The notes under the pieces: generated by a model
The model's database searches: none
Seen by the model: only the letters and a program-made list of their open reading frames with translations
What the model was told of the DNA's origin: nothing
Source: Flavobacteriales bacterium UBA1986
Lineage (GTDB): Bacteria; Bacteroidota; Bacteroidia; Flavobacteriales_G; Salibacteraceae
DNA: 64,000 nucleotides
Assembly: GCA_002336245.1 (NCBI GenBank)
Contig: DDDG01000029.1
Coordinates: forward strand, 1 to 64,000
Reading direction: 5' to 3'
In this document: in pieces, positions 1-9,338 of the stretch
Numbering within the stretch: the stretch's first letter is position 1
Layout of the letters: each line of letters opens with the position of its first letter
Made by a program: the position numbers and the translations under genes

Positions 1-1
1 C

Positions 2-3000
2 ACCAATTATACTGGAGTTGGTTACGTTAATTACAGCAATAACATAATAGAAGTTTGCCTGGGTGATACCTTTTCATTCGATTTGACTATTTGGGATTAT
101 GCAGGGTACAGGGAAGATACTTTAGACACCCTCCTGATTACCTCAAACGTCTCTACCATCCTACCAGGTGCCACCTTTAGCATCAATGCCATTAATGACT
201 CAGTTCACGTTGTAACCATTGGGTGGAGAGCTGTTCAAACTGGTTCACCTTCGAACGTATTCTTTGTACAAACGAGCGACGATGCCTGTCCTGTTCCAGG
301 GTTTACTACATCGAGTTATACCGTTAAAACCATTCCAGCTACCGAAGCGGGCTCGCCAAAATATATATGTAAAGGAGTTGACACCGCAAGTGTTTATGTC
401 ATAGGTGGAACTGCCGTTACATGGAGGACATTGTATGGCGCTCCAATTGTTTATGGATCCAATTTCGATTGCGATACCAATGCAAACGACACCTGTATGC
501 AAGCTCGGTTTTACCCGAACACGACGACTGTTTACGAGGTGAGTTCTAATCTAGGCCAAGGATGTAAAACTAAGGACACGATTAAAGTGGTTGTTGCCGA
601 AGACTTCACTCTTACGATAACCGATGACACAACAATTTGCTTCAATGATTCAACCATTCAAATCGACGTAAACGCAAGCCTTGCAGGTGGGTATAAATAT
701 AGATGGCGACCTGACGGGAGTAAGCTCGACTTTGACACGGCGAAAAGCCCGAATGTGACTCCAATCTTTACAACTGATTATCGGGTAACGGTAACCTCTG
801 ATAGTGGATGTATAAAGAGCACGTCAATGAATATTTTAGTTACTCCACCTTTTCCGGAACTAATTCGAGCTAGAGCACAAGATACGATGGTCTGCGCGGG
901 GAATCCGGTGAAACTCGAGGCGGTATTAGGACACTCTCCGACTTCATGTGGTTTAAGTAGTTACGCATGCTCTGGTAGTGAAGTTGAAGTGCAAATTGGG
1001 TTTGGCACAAACGCCAATAGCACTGCAGGATCAACTCCAGCAGCCTGGCCTTCACCATACGGTGGGTCTGTGCGTTCTGCACGTCATCAGTTTTTAATAC
1101 GCCGCTCTGAGCTCTCTGCTGCGAGTGTGCAAAACGGAATGTTTACCTCACTTTCGTTCAATGTAGCCAGTTTGAATCAGTCAACTTATGCAGGTTACAC
1201 AATCAAATTAGGATGTACAAGTGACACCGTACTGTCTGCATGGAAAACGGGATTGTCACAAGTCTTCACCCCGAAACCGGTGACTGTAGCCGCCGGATGG
1301 AATACGCATTTGTTTGATCAGAATTATGACTACGATGGGGTTTCAAATGTTGTCGTAGAAATTTGTTTTAACAACTCTGGTAACGCCTTAAACAGTACTA
1401 CTTATTACACTAACACAGGTTGGAATTCTTGCTATACCAATTACAGTACTGCTGGTAATGTTTGTAATACCACAGGGGCTAGTTGGGCGTCGCAAACGAA
1501 TCGTCCAAACATGAAATTTGGATATTGCCAAGGACCCGACTCAGCTGGATACAGATATCAATGGCTTCCCAGCACCTACTTGAATAACGATACTCTCTAC
1601 GACCCGACAGCTACCATTTATGACTCGATTACCTACCAGGTAGTTGTTACTGACACATTTGGAAAATGTTCTGACACCTCTCTCCCGGTTACGATTCGTC
1701 TTACTACCGTTGATGTTGGCTTGAATGACACCGCTGTTTGTCCAGGTGTTCCAGTTGCACTCAATGCAGCGGGTTCTTCTTTATGCCCTGGTGGTGGAAA
1801 CTTCGCATGGGATAATGGGGCTTTCCTCAATGACGACAGCATCCAGAATCCAATTGCTACCGTGTACAACGACACAAAGTTCACCGTGACCTTTTATGAT
1901 ACATGTGGCTGTTCAACCACAGATACCGTTTGGATTCGGATGGATTCATTTGATCCACCAAATGTTGTTGGTGTGAATCCAAATTGTGGATTCGATAATG
2001 GCGCTTACAACATCACCGGCTCTGGTGGGTCATCACCATATGTATATTCAATCGATAGCGGATTAAATTATCAAGCCTCTGGAACCTTTACAGGATTAGC
2101 AAATGGCTACTACAACATTGTGATCAAGGATGCCGGTGGGTGTTATTCAAGCGGACTAGACACTCTCAAGAACAACGCCCCATTAATTGATTCGATTCTA
2201 ACGCGCGACCTAAATTGTTGGAAATCGGATGATGGATTGATCGAGGTATTTGCATCTGGGGGTCTAACGCCTTATGAATATTCGAGCGACAGCGGAAATA
2301 CCTTCATTACCAGCAACCAATTAGGAAACTTGAAGGCTCAAGATCATTTTGTGATTGTGAAGAGTTCCGATGGCTGTTTTACGACCCCACAAAAAATTAC
2401 GCTCACAGAGCCGCCTCTTCTGGAATCTTCTTTAAGAGTCACAGAAGTTAGTTGCTATGGCGCATGCGACGCTAGATCAATAGCGAAAGCCAAAGGTGGG
2501 GTTCCCCCTTATTCGTATAACTGGGGTAATGGGAACTTCGGAGATACGGCATTGAATGTTTGTGGTGGGTTAGATAGTTTAGTCGTAAGAGATGCACACA
2601 ACTGTGTGTTCGACTCCGTCTTCACAGTGATTGAGTATCCTTTGGTCAAGTTTGATTCAATTGTTGAATCCGATGTGACTTGCTTTGGATACGACGATGC
2701 CGTGATCAATATTGCTGCGAGTGGTGGAAAGAGCACGCTTTACTTTAGCATCAACAATGGAACAAGTTTCTCGACATTCCCAAAATTTTCAGGACTTACT
2801 GCTGGGAATTACCAAGTGTTGATTCGCGACGTCAACAACTGCCGTGCGACGCAGAGCCTTGTATTGACTGAGCCACCAAGACTTGAGCTTTCAACCAACA
2901 TTGATTCAGCAGTGATTTGTGTGAGTTCATGTACAACACTAACGGCTACTGCCAAGGGTGGAAATGTTGGACCCTACAATTACTATTGGGGTCCTGGTTT

Positions 3001-4156
3001 AGGGACTGCACCTTCTCAATCTGTTTGCCCCGGCGAGGATGAGATTTATACAATCTACGCCGAGGACACTAAAGGATGTGTAACTCCTTTGAAGACAGTT
3101 AATGTTCAACTCTACGATAGTCTTCGAGCTGAAGTGTCTGATGATGTGAGCATCTGTTTGGGAGAGCGCACTAGTCTGAAGGCAACGGCCTTCGGTGGGC
3201 GCGGGGCAGGCTATCGATACAATTGGACACCAATTTCAGGACTTACTTCGGAGAATTCCGCAACGCCTACTGCACTTCCGTTCTACTCTACCATGTACTA
3301 TTTCACCTTGTCTGATGATTGTGGAACTCCATCTGTCTACGACAGTGTTTACGTAAACATTCGCCCTTTGCCGGAGGTGAATTTTGTGGCCGATACTGAT
3401 CTTGTTTGTAACCCTGGCGCCGTCACTTTTGAAAACCTTACAGATTCAAGTGCTTCTTGTGTATGGTCTTTTGGAAATGGTGTCAAACTCGAGAGTTGCG
3501 AAAAAGTATCTACAAAGTTTGTTCGTCCTGGTAACTACAACATTAAACTGAGGGTTACAGATTTTGAAGGTTGTACTGATAGCCTGATGAAAGAGGCCTA
3601 CATTACAGTCCTTCCTGCACCCGTTGCAAGTTTTAACATGACCCCTAATCCAGTGACTGTTTTGGATCCGTTGATGAAATTCAATGACGCTTCAAGAGGT
3701 AATGTAGTTTCATGGGATTGGAGTTTTGAATCCCTAGGGTCGTCGAAAGAACAAAATCCAAGTTTCAGCTTCCCAGATGATGACACCGCGAAATATCCAG
3801 TCCGTCTATTGGTTCAATCTGAAAACGGATGTGTTGATGACACCATAATGACAGCTGTAGTTGGAGTCACATACACCTTCTTCGTTCCATCCAGCTTCAC
3901 TCCGAACGGTGATGGAAACAACGAGGTTTTCAAACCAGTTGGAATGGGAATAGAGGACGATCAATTCCTGATGCAGATTTACGACCGATGGGGTAAGCTA
4001 GTATTTGAATCTAAGGACCAGAATACGGGATGGGATGGGACTGTAAACGGCTCGCCCGCCCAAGTTGGAACCTACACGTGGTCTATGTTCATAGGCGATT
4101 ATGAAGAAGTGAAGGAAAGCCATGAATACATGGGTTCCGTTGCTCTTTTCCGTTAG
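2..4156 (+). CDS. T9SS type B sorted surface protein with SprB-type repeats (5' truncated)
   Basis: Large exported adhesin-like protein, open from base 2 with no stop, so its true start lies left of the window; the first in-frame start-like codon (TTG at 83) is not a credible start. Visible part is 1384 residues. Nucleotides about 1070-1540 encode a beta-rich domain with conserved Trp/Gly/Asp and Asn pairs, of a kind seen in Bacteroidota surface proteins. Nucleotides about 1960-2980 carry five SprB-type units spaced about 230 nt, each with a GG..PY-Y-S-like core and a G-x-Y-x-(I/V)-x-(I/V)-x-D turn. A PKD-like region lies at about 3380-3860. The last 90 residues are a gliding-motility-associated C-terminal domain (SFTPNGDGNN, then YDRWGKLVF and GWDG), the type B signal for T9SS export. 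Secretion through SprA-dependent T9SS and surface anchoring are inferred from that tag; ligand unknown. Confidence 0.9.
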   Translation, partial: TNYTGVGYVNYSNNIIEVCLGDTFSFDLTIWDYAGYREDTLDTLLITSNVSTILPGATFSINAINDSVHVVTIGWRAVQTGSPSNVFFVQTSDDACPVPGFTTSSYTVKTIPATEAGSPKYICKGVDTASVYVIGGTAVTWRTLYGAPIVYGSNFDCDTNANDTCMQARFYPNTTTVYEVSSNLGQGCKTKDTIKVVVAEDFTLTITDDTTICFNDSTIQIDVNASLAGGYKYRWRPDGSKLDFDTAKSPNVTPIFTTDYRVTVTSDSGCIKSTSMNILVTPPFPELIRARAQDTMVCAGNPVKLEAVLGHSPTSCGLSSYACSGSEVEVQIGFGTNANSTAGSTPAAWPSPYGGSVRSARHQFLIRRSELSAASVQNGMFTSLSFNVASLNQSTYAGYTIKLGCTSDTVLSAWKTGLSQVFTPKPVTVAAGWNTHLFDQNYDYDGVSNVVVEICFNNSGNALNSTTYYTNTGWNSCYTNYSTAGNVCNTTGASWASQTNRPNMKFGYCQGPDSAGYRYQWLPSTYLNNDTLYDPTATIYDSITYQVVVTDTFGKCSDTSLPVTIRLTTVDVGLNDTAVCPGVPVALNAAGSSLCPGGGNFAWDNGAFLNDDSIQNPIATVYNDTKFTVTFYDTCGCSTTDTVWIRMDSFDPPNVVGVNPNCGFDNGAYNITGSGGSSPYVYSIDSGLNYQASGTFTGLANGYYNIVIKDAGGCYSSGLDTLKNNAPLIDSILTRDLNCWKSDDGLIEVFASGGLTPYEYSSDSGNTFITSNQLGNLKAQDHFVIVKSSDGCFTTPQKITLTEPPLLESSLRVTEVSCYGACDARSIAKAKGGVPPYSYNWGNGNFGDTALNVCGGLDSLVVRDAHNCVFDSVFTVIEYPLVKFDSIVESDVTCFGYDDAVINIAASGGKSTLYFSINNGTSFSTFPKFSGLTAGNYQVLIRDVNNCRATQSLVLTEPPRLELSTNIDSAVICVSSCTTLTATAKGGNVGPYNYYWGPGLGTAPSQSVCPGEDEIYTIYAEDTKGCVTPLKTVNVQLYDSLRAEVSDDVSICLGERTSLKATAFGGRGAGYRYNWTPISGLTSENSATPTALPFYSTMYYFTLSDDCGTPSVYDSVYVNIRPLPEVNFVADTDLVCNPGAVTFENLTDSSASCVWSFGNGVKLESCEKVSTKFVRPGNYNIKLRVTDFEGCTDSLMKEAYITVLPAPVASFNMTPNPVTVLDPLMKFNDASRGNVVSWDWSFESLGSSKEQNPSFSFPDDDTAKYPVRLLVQSENGCVDDTIMTAVVGVTYTFFVPSSFTPNGDGNNEVFKPVGMGIEDDQFLMQIYDRWGKLVFESKDQNTGWDGTVNGSPAQVGTYTWSMFIGDYEEVKESHEYMGSVALFR

Positions 4157-4177
4157 CCTTTCCCAAAACAATGTTTT

Positions 4178-4210
4178 GAAGCCTGCACTCAGTTGCGGGC
4201 TTCTTTGTTT
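4178..4210 (+). terminator. Rho-independent terminator after the T9SS adhesin gene
   Basis: A 9-bp stem (GAAGCCTGC with GCGGGCTTC, one G-T pair) encloses an 8-nt loop and is followed by a T-rich tail TTTGTTT. It lies 22 nt after the stop codon at 4156. Confidence 0.85.
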
Positions 4211-4329
4211 ACTTGCCTAATTGACTATTTTTACCCAGACTTCTGAATCGTGGAGCAAGACGAACTCTATTTAACAGGGTTTTCTTCTTTGATATTTAGA
4301 AGGTTCAAGGCGAAGAAAAAACAGCTGCT

Positions 4330-5871
4330 GTGAAGGAAAAATCAGAAGATCTAAAAAGGAGAGTTAATGAAGCTCTACAAGGTGGAGGCGAAAAGCGTAT
4401 TGAGGCCCAACATGCTAAAGGAAAACTTACTGCTCGCGAGCGGATTGACTTATTGGTCGATGCGGGCAGTTTCCAGGAATTGGGTCAACTTGTAACCCAC
4501 CGAAGTAGCAATTTCGGATTGGATAAAACGAAATTCTATGGTGACGGTGTTGTCACCGGATATGGAAAAGTTCATGGACGTCTCGTTTACGTTTTTTCTC
4601 AAGACTTCACTGTGATTGGTGGATCGCTTGCAGAAGCTCATGCTGAGAAGATTTGTAAAATCATGGATTTGGCCATGAAGAATGGTGCACCCGTTCTTGG
4701 TCTAAACGATTCAGGTGGCGCACGTATTCAAGAAGGGGTAGTTTCTCTTGGCGGTTATGCCGACATCTTTTACAGAAACACGAGGGCATCAGGAGTGATT
4801 CCTCAAATTTCGGCAGTAATGGGTCCATGTGCCGGAGGCGCGGTTTATAGCCCAGCCTTGACGGACTTTATTTTGATGGTGGAAGACACCTCGTACATGT
4901 TTGTAACGGGGCCAAATGTGGTAAAAACGGTCACCCACGAAGAGGTTACTTCTGAAGAGTTGGGTGGCGCTTCCGCGCATTCTGTGAAATCTGGGGTTAC
5001 CCAATTTTCATGTAAGAACGATGTGGACGCAATTGAGCACGTTAAACGGCTTTTGTCGTACATGCCACAGAACTGCGAGGAAAAAGCGGCTCGACTTCCT
5101 TATGAGGCCGGAAACGAGCAACGGGAGACTTTAAATGACATCATCCCCGATGCGCCAAATCAACCCTACGACATTCGGGAAGTAATTGAAGAGGTTGCAG
5201 ACGAAGCAACTTTCTTTGAAGTTCACAAAAACTTCGCCGATAATATTGTGGTCGGCTTTGCACGTCTTGCAGGGAGGTCAATTGGAATTGTGGCGAATCA
5301 GCCTGCTGTTCTTGCTGGTGTTTTGGACATTAAATGTTCTGTAAAGGCAGCACGTTTTGTGCGATTCTGCGATGCGTTTAACATTCCTCTTTTGGTCTTT
5401 GAAGATGTACCCGGCTTCTTACCTGGAACCGATCAAGAATGGAATGCTATCATCAGTAATGGAGCCAAATTGCTCTATGCTTTTTCGGAGGCAACCGTTC
5501 CAAGAATTACAGTTATTACCAGAAAGGCCTATGGTGGTGCCTATGATGTGATGAACTCAAAGCACATTGGTGCTGATTTGAATTTCGCCTGGCCAGGGGC
5601 TGAGATTGCCGTGATGGGAGCAAAGGGAGCCGCGGAAATTATTTTCAGAAAAGAAATTAATGGAGCCGCCGACCCTGCAGCAATGTTGGTAGAGAAAGAA
5701 AAGGAATATGCCGATCTCTTTGCCAATCCGTACAATGCAGCCGCAAGAGGGTATGTGGATGAAGTGATTGAGCCAGCGTCAACTCGTGAAAAGCTTATGG
5801 CCGGTTTTGAGTCTCTAGAAAATAAAGTTGAGAACCTTCCTAGGAAAAAGCACGGAAACATTCCCCTCTAA
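4330..5871 (+). CDS. pccB: Acyl-CoA carboxylase carboxyltransferase beta subunit (propionyl/methylmalonyl-CoA type)
   Basis: Biotin-dependent carboxyltransferase subunit of 513 residues, the usual length. It transfers CO2 from carboxybiotin to propionyl-CoA or a related acyl-CoA. The N-terminal GGG-x-KRIExQHAKGKLTARERIDLL block is diagnostic. Two crotonase-like halves follow, with oxyanion-hole glycines in NDSGGARIQEG and in the GAYDVM/GAEIAVMGAKGA region. Start is a GTG; an in-frame TAG at 4297-4299 rules out a much longer N-terminus. No biotin-carboxylase or biotin-carrier gene is adjacent, so the alpha subunit must be encoded elsewhere. A weak TATTTTTA promoter-like box is at 4226-4233. 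The stop codon overlaps that of the convergent riboflavin synthase gene. Exact acyl-CoA specificity cannot be told from the sequence. Confidence 0.92.
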   Translation: MKEKSEDLKRRVNEALQGGGEKRIEAQHAKGKLTARERIDLLVDAGSFQELGQLVTHRSSNFGLDKTKFYGDGVVTGYGKVHGRLVYVFSQDFTVIGGSLAEAHAEKICKIMDLAMKNGAPVLGLNDSGGARIQEGVVSLGGYADIFYRNTRASGVIPQISAVMGPCAGGAVYSPALTDFILMVEDTSYMFVTGPNVVKTVTHEEVTSEELGGASAHSVKSGVTQFSCKNDVDAIEHVKRLLSYMPQNCEEKAARLPYEAGNEQRETLNDIIPDAPNQPYDIREVIEEVADEATFFEVHKNFADNIVVGFARLAGRSIGIVANQPAVLAGVLDIKCSVKAARFVRFCDAFNIPLLVFEDVPGFLPGTDQEWNAIISNGAKLLYAFSEATVPRITVITRKAYGGAYDVMNSKHIGADLNFAWPGAEIAVMGAKGAAEIIFRKEINGAADPAAMLVEKEKEYADLFANPYNAAARGYVDEVIEPASTREKLMAGFESLENKVENLPRKKHGNIPL

Positions 5872-6461
5872 CGAGAAAGCCGTTCCATATAACGTCCAAC
5901 GTATTTCCCAATAACGTCAAACTCAAGGTTCACTGAGTCTCCAAGATTAAGGTGAGATAGGTTGGTATGCTCGTAGGTGTAAGGAATGATCGCTACACTG
6001 AATTTACCGTTCTCTGAATCAACGACTGTAAGGCTAATGCCATTCACGCAGATGGAGCCTTTCTCAACCGTGATGAAATGCCCTTCGTCGGGATGACTGA
6101 TGGTAAATACATGACTTCCATCCTCATCTCTAATGTGCTCAATTTTGCCAATGGTGTCAACATGACCTTGAACCATGTGCCCATCAATGCGAGCGGAAAG
6201 CTCTAAGCAACGTTCAAGATTAACCTTCGCGCCAATTTTCAAGGAACCAAGATTGGTCTTCCTCAAAGTTTCATCGATGGCAACAACCTTATAGTCGCTG
6301 TTTGACCTTTCGGTGACGGTCAAACAAACCCCATTGTGGGCGACACTTTGGTCAACCTTTAATTCACCTGCAAATGCTGCAGCAAATACCATTTCAAGGT
6401 TACTTCCTTCTTTTTGGGTGCTGGTAAGCTCGCCAAGATCTTCTATAATTCCTGCAAACAA
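5868..6461 (-). CDS. ribE: Riboflavin synthase alpha subunit
   Basis: Catalyses dismutation of two 6,7-dimethyl-8-ribityllumazine molecules to riboflavin, the last step of riboflavin synthesis, in the cytoplasm. The 197 residues form two lumazine-binding repeats (about 1-95 and 96-190), each with the family signatures (M/V)FAGII-E, LTV and the internal MVQGHVD and GxSLTV motifs. The start is a TTG, needed because the invariant MF-(T/A)-GIIE N-terminus begins exactly there. It lies 6 nt downstream of the stop of the T9SS gene in the same direction, so the two may be co-transcribed. The 3' end overlaps pccB by 4 nt (CTAA). Gene names ribE and ribC are both used for this enzyme. Confidence 0.93.
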   Translation of the reverse strand: MFAGIIEDLGELTSTQKEGSNLEMVFAAAFAGELKVDQSVAHNGVCLTVTERSNSDYKVVAIDETLRKTNLGSLKIGAKVNLERCLELSARIDGHMVQGHVDTIGKIEHIRDEDGSHVFTISHPDEGHFITVEKGSICVNGISLTVVDSENGKFSVAIIPYTYEHTNLSHLNLGDSVNLEFDVIGKYVGRYMERLSR

Positions 6462-6467
6462 TAGATG

Positions 6468-9131
6468 CTAATTTGGGTTCGAAATGTTGTCTTGATTGAT
6501 GATGCTGACATTGCCACGAATTCGTCTTGGTACAATTCCATTCAAGCGAATTTCATAGACAATACATTCGTAGAAATAGACACCTGAGGACAAAGGCTTC
6601 TTGGACATATAATGAGTTCCGTTCCAGCGAATATCCGGGTCGGTGGTTTTGAAAACTAGGTTTCCCCAACGGTTATAGACAACAAGGTCGATGCTTTCAA
6701 TATAACGGTAAGGACCAGGCATAAAGAGGTCGTTGAAACCATCCCCACCTGGGGTGAACACATTTGGAAGTTCATAGACTGGACAATTGTCCACACAAAG
6801 TTGCGCACTGAAATCACTTTCATTCGAGAACGAGTCTACCGCTGTAACGACGTAGCAGCCAGCAACAGATTCAAGGTTATCAAAGACAAAAGAAGTGTCA
6901 AGGGAGGATGGAAGCGACCGAAGAAGCCTATATTCTTCCCCCACAACAGCTGTCCAGTAGATGTTGTATGAAACAACGTCATTGGCGCATTCCAAATTAG
7001 ATTTTGGCCACAAAAGACTGTTCCGTCCTAAATCACAATCAGATTGAATCGTTGGAATGGGAGCACAAGGCCGGACGGTATCTGCAGGTATACCAGAGGC
7101 AATTTGCGAATTGTTGATGATTGGCTCAGGAAAACCTTCGGTAGAATATCGACCAATCGAACGCACATAGTAGGTGTACTCCTTCTCATTGGTAAGGCCA
7201 GTATCTGTGAAGCTTCTGAGTTTAGTTGTGTCAATTACCCGAAACGTATCGTCGAGCAATTTAAAGACAACATATTCAAGGTTTGTCCAAGGCACATTGT
7301 GATTCCAAATCAAGTCTAGGGCGTTGTCCCTGGGAAGTATGCTGAGAAATACGCTTGAGGCAGCAGTAGTATTTCCCACTGGTTCACCTGCACTTTCTAG
7401 TACGATTTTAAAGTTTTGGGGAAAATCAACATTGTTTAGTTGTCGAACTTCAAAGGAGCTGTCCAGCTCAGAAATTCTATTGGCTACTGTAGTTTCTCCA
7501 ATATAAAAGTCAGGGGATACATTTCCATCGCTGCCATAGATCATGTATTTGTACGGACCTGGAAACTCAACGGAGGTGTCAATGTCGATTGGATGGGTCC
7601 ACCGAAGGCTATCGACTCCCTCCGAGTCATCTGTTTCTGCAACGGTCACATGCGTAAGCACAGGAGCATCTTTAGCCAATTCGGCACAAACTTCTGTGGA
7701 ACTATAGCCCTCAACTCCATCGTCGTAATAAGCGACGATTCGATAACAGTACACTTGCCCATGCACAAGGCCGTTTCCACCATCGTCATCGAAGTAAGCG
7801 GTGTTGCCAGCACCAGCAATGTTTGCGATCTCTATAAAGCCGTAAGTAGACGGGATTCCTATTTCACAGAAGTCGGGATCGAAAGAGGAGGAATCGATTC
7901 TGCGATAGACCTTATATCCTTGAGCATTGGAACAGGTGGAAGGTTCCCAAGAAAGTGCTATCGTGTTTTTCTCAGCCAGCGCTTGCGGATTCTGAGGTGC
8001 TGGACCCACTATCGTAATGAAAAAGGACTCAAAGTTGGCTAGAGCTCCAAAAGGATAATTGTCGATTGCCTTAAAATCCACTTTATAGGGTGCAAGTCGA
8101 ATGTGAGAACATTCGGTATCCCAGGTAAAGAGGTTTCTCACCGTATCTAGGCTCGCAAAGGGTTGAGGGAAAACCGCTGGTGAATCAACCTCAAAGGGCT
8201 CACCCACAGCAGATAAAGCAATGCTTTGTCCTAAACTATCGGAGGCAACAACCAATTGTGAGACTTTGTCACCGGCATTCACACAAACGTCTTCGATTGG
8301 AATGAATTCGGGCGGGGCGTTTATGCAGCGATCGATAGCAATTTGCATATCGCGCAGAACTTCTCCAACTACAACAGATTTATTGCTTCCGGGAACCTTG
8401 CGATACTCTGTAACAAGGATGCATAAATTGAAGAATCCAGCCGTAGTCGGACTGTCCCAAGTAAGTGTTCCGGTTCTAGGATCTATGGATAAAGAGCCGC
8501 CTCCCAATGAATTTGGAAAGACATAATTCGGAACGATTGCCCCATTCGTCCCACGACATTTCACAAGGCTATAAGCCAAACTATCTTGATCGGGGTCGTA
8601 TGCACCGGGGTTATGATAATAGGGTTGGCCTACGCAACCGTCATCGACCGGAGGATAGAGAAGAATTGAAGAACTGTTGTACCCAACTAAGGGCGAAATG
8701 TTGATGGTTGATCGGATGAAGAAAGGAATGTTGACAGAACCGGGAATGTTCTGTATGCCTTCTACTCTGTTGGGATCTTCCACACTGACCTCGAATACTC
8801 CAGGTCCACGATATGTGTGGCGGGTTTGGTAAACATTTTCTTTGAGGATGCTGGCAATCAAAACCCTTCCTTGACAGTCGCACGAAATGGAGGGAGTGCA
8901 AGGGCCTGGATTATTGATGCGAGGTATTGTGTCATAATCCCCATCTCCGAACTTTACCTCAAGTTCACATCGATCTGCGGCTACTGAAGTGGGATCTGTG
9001 TAGGTTGTTACGGTGATTTCAAACTCCAGCCCATTGATGTGGCGATAGGTGATTTCTCCTGCCCGATTGTGGGTAGCAAAAAGCCACAAGGGCAACATGC
9101 CAATAAAACAGAAGAGAAGTAGTTTTTTCAT
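6468..9131 (-). CDS. T9SS type B sorted surface protein with fibronectin III-like modules
   Basis: Exported protein of 887 residues from the chosen start. The upstream in-frame ATG at 9161 adds 10 residues, but the ATG at 9131 gives a compact signal peptide (MKKLL, hydrophobic core, cleavage near ATHNRAGEI). After an N-terminal beta-domain the protein has several fibronectin type III-like modules (repeated W-P/L-x-Y-x-VY and Y-x-Y-x-V patterns between about residues 380 and 770). It ends in a gliding-motility-associated C-terminal domain (NVFTPGGDGFND, YNRWGNLVF, WNGT). The CTD marks it as T9SS cargo; function is otherwise unknown. It is divergent from the sigma-54 activator gene across about 200 nt and is followed closely by ribE. 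Confidence 0.88.
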   Translation of the reverse strand: MKKLLLFCFIGMLPLWLFATHNRAGEITYRHINGLEFEITVTTYTDPTSVAADRCELEVKFGDGDYDTIPRINNPGPCTPSISCDCQGRVLIASILKENVYQTRHTYRGPGVFEVSVEDPNRVEGIQNIPGSVNIPFFIRSTINISPLVGYNSSSILLYPPVDDGCVGQPYYHNPGAYDPDQDSLAYSLVKCRGTNGAIVPNYVFPNSLGGGSLSIDPRTGTLTWDSPTTAGFFNLCILVTEYRKVPGSNKSVVVGEVLRDMQIAIDRCINAPPEFIPIEDVCVNAGDKVSQLVVASDSLGQSIALSAVGEPFEVDSPAVFPQPFASLDTVRNLFTWDTECSHIRLAPYKVDFKAIDNYPFGALANFESFFITIVGPAPQNPQALAEKNTIALSWEPSTCSNAQGYKVYRRIDSSSFDPDFCEIGIPSTYGFIEIANIAGAGNTAYFDDDGGNGLVHGQVYCYRIVAYYDDGVEGYSSTEVCAELAKDAPVLTHVTVAETDDSEGVDSLRWTHPIDIDTSVEFPGPYKYMIYGSDGNVSPDFYIGETTVANRISELDSSFEVRQLNNVDFPQNFKIVLESAGEPVGNTTAASSVFLSILPRDNALDLIWNHNVPWTNLEYVVFKLLDDTFRVIDTTKLRSFTDTGLTNEKEYTYYVRSIGRYSTEGFPEPIINNSQIASGIPADTVRPCAPIPTIQSDCDLGRNSLLWPKSNLECANDVVSYNIYWTAVVGEEYRLLRSLPSSLDTSFVFDNLESVAGCYVVTAVDSFSNESDFSAQLCVDNCPVYELPNVFTPGGDGFNDLFMPGPYRYIESIDLVVYNRWGNLVFKTTDPDIRWNGTHYMSKKPLSSGVYFYECIVYEIRLNGIVPRRIRGNVSIINQDNISNPN

Positions 9132-9305
9132 CACTGTGAACGCTAGAACTAATATACGCATAAAGGCCCCTCTTGTTTGCCGAGCTTCCGTATTCGGGGC
9201 CTTCCATCGAACGAACGGATACCTGCTTCAAATATTTCTTTTGTGCAGCTCAACGGAATTCATTTTCGCTTCATCGTTTGTCTCACTCAGAGTGGATAGC
9301 ATCCT

Positions 9306-9313
9306 TAAATTTG
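9306..9313 (+). promoter_or_regulatory. Bacteroidota -7 promoter element TAAATTTG
   Basis: Matches TANNTTTG and ends 25 nt before the ATG of the response regulator gene. No clear -33 TTG lies at the usual 17-23 nt spacing, so the call rests on the -7 match and its position. Confidence 0.5.
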
Positions 9314-9319
9314 GAAAAA

Positions 9320-9334
9320 TTCCCAAAATGGGAA
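9320..9334. promoter_or_regulatory. Palindrome TTCCC-N5-GGGAA at the expected transcription start
   Basis: A perfect 5-bp inverted repeat with an AAAAT spacer lies just downstream of the -7 box and ends 4 nt before the ATG at 9339. It could be a repressor operator or form a hairpin at the very 5' end of the mRNA. No regulator is identified. Confidence 0.4.
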
Positions 9335-9338
9335 ACCT

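Noticed and set aside
1960..2980. Tandem DNA repeat array
   Set aside because: The units are similar only at the protein level (SprB-type); DNA copies have diverged, so it is not a DNA repeat or CRISPR-like array.
7440..8042. 200-codon plus-strand ORF
   Set aside because: Antisense to the T9SS type B gene, with no protein-like composition or promoter; a shadow of the real gene.
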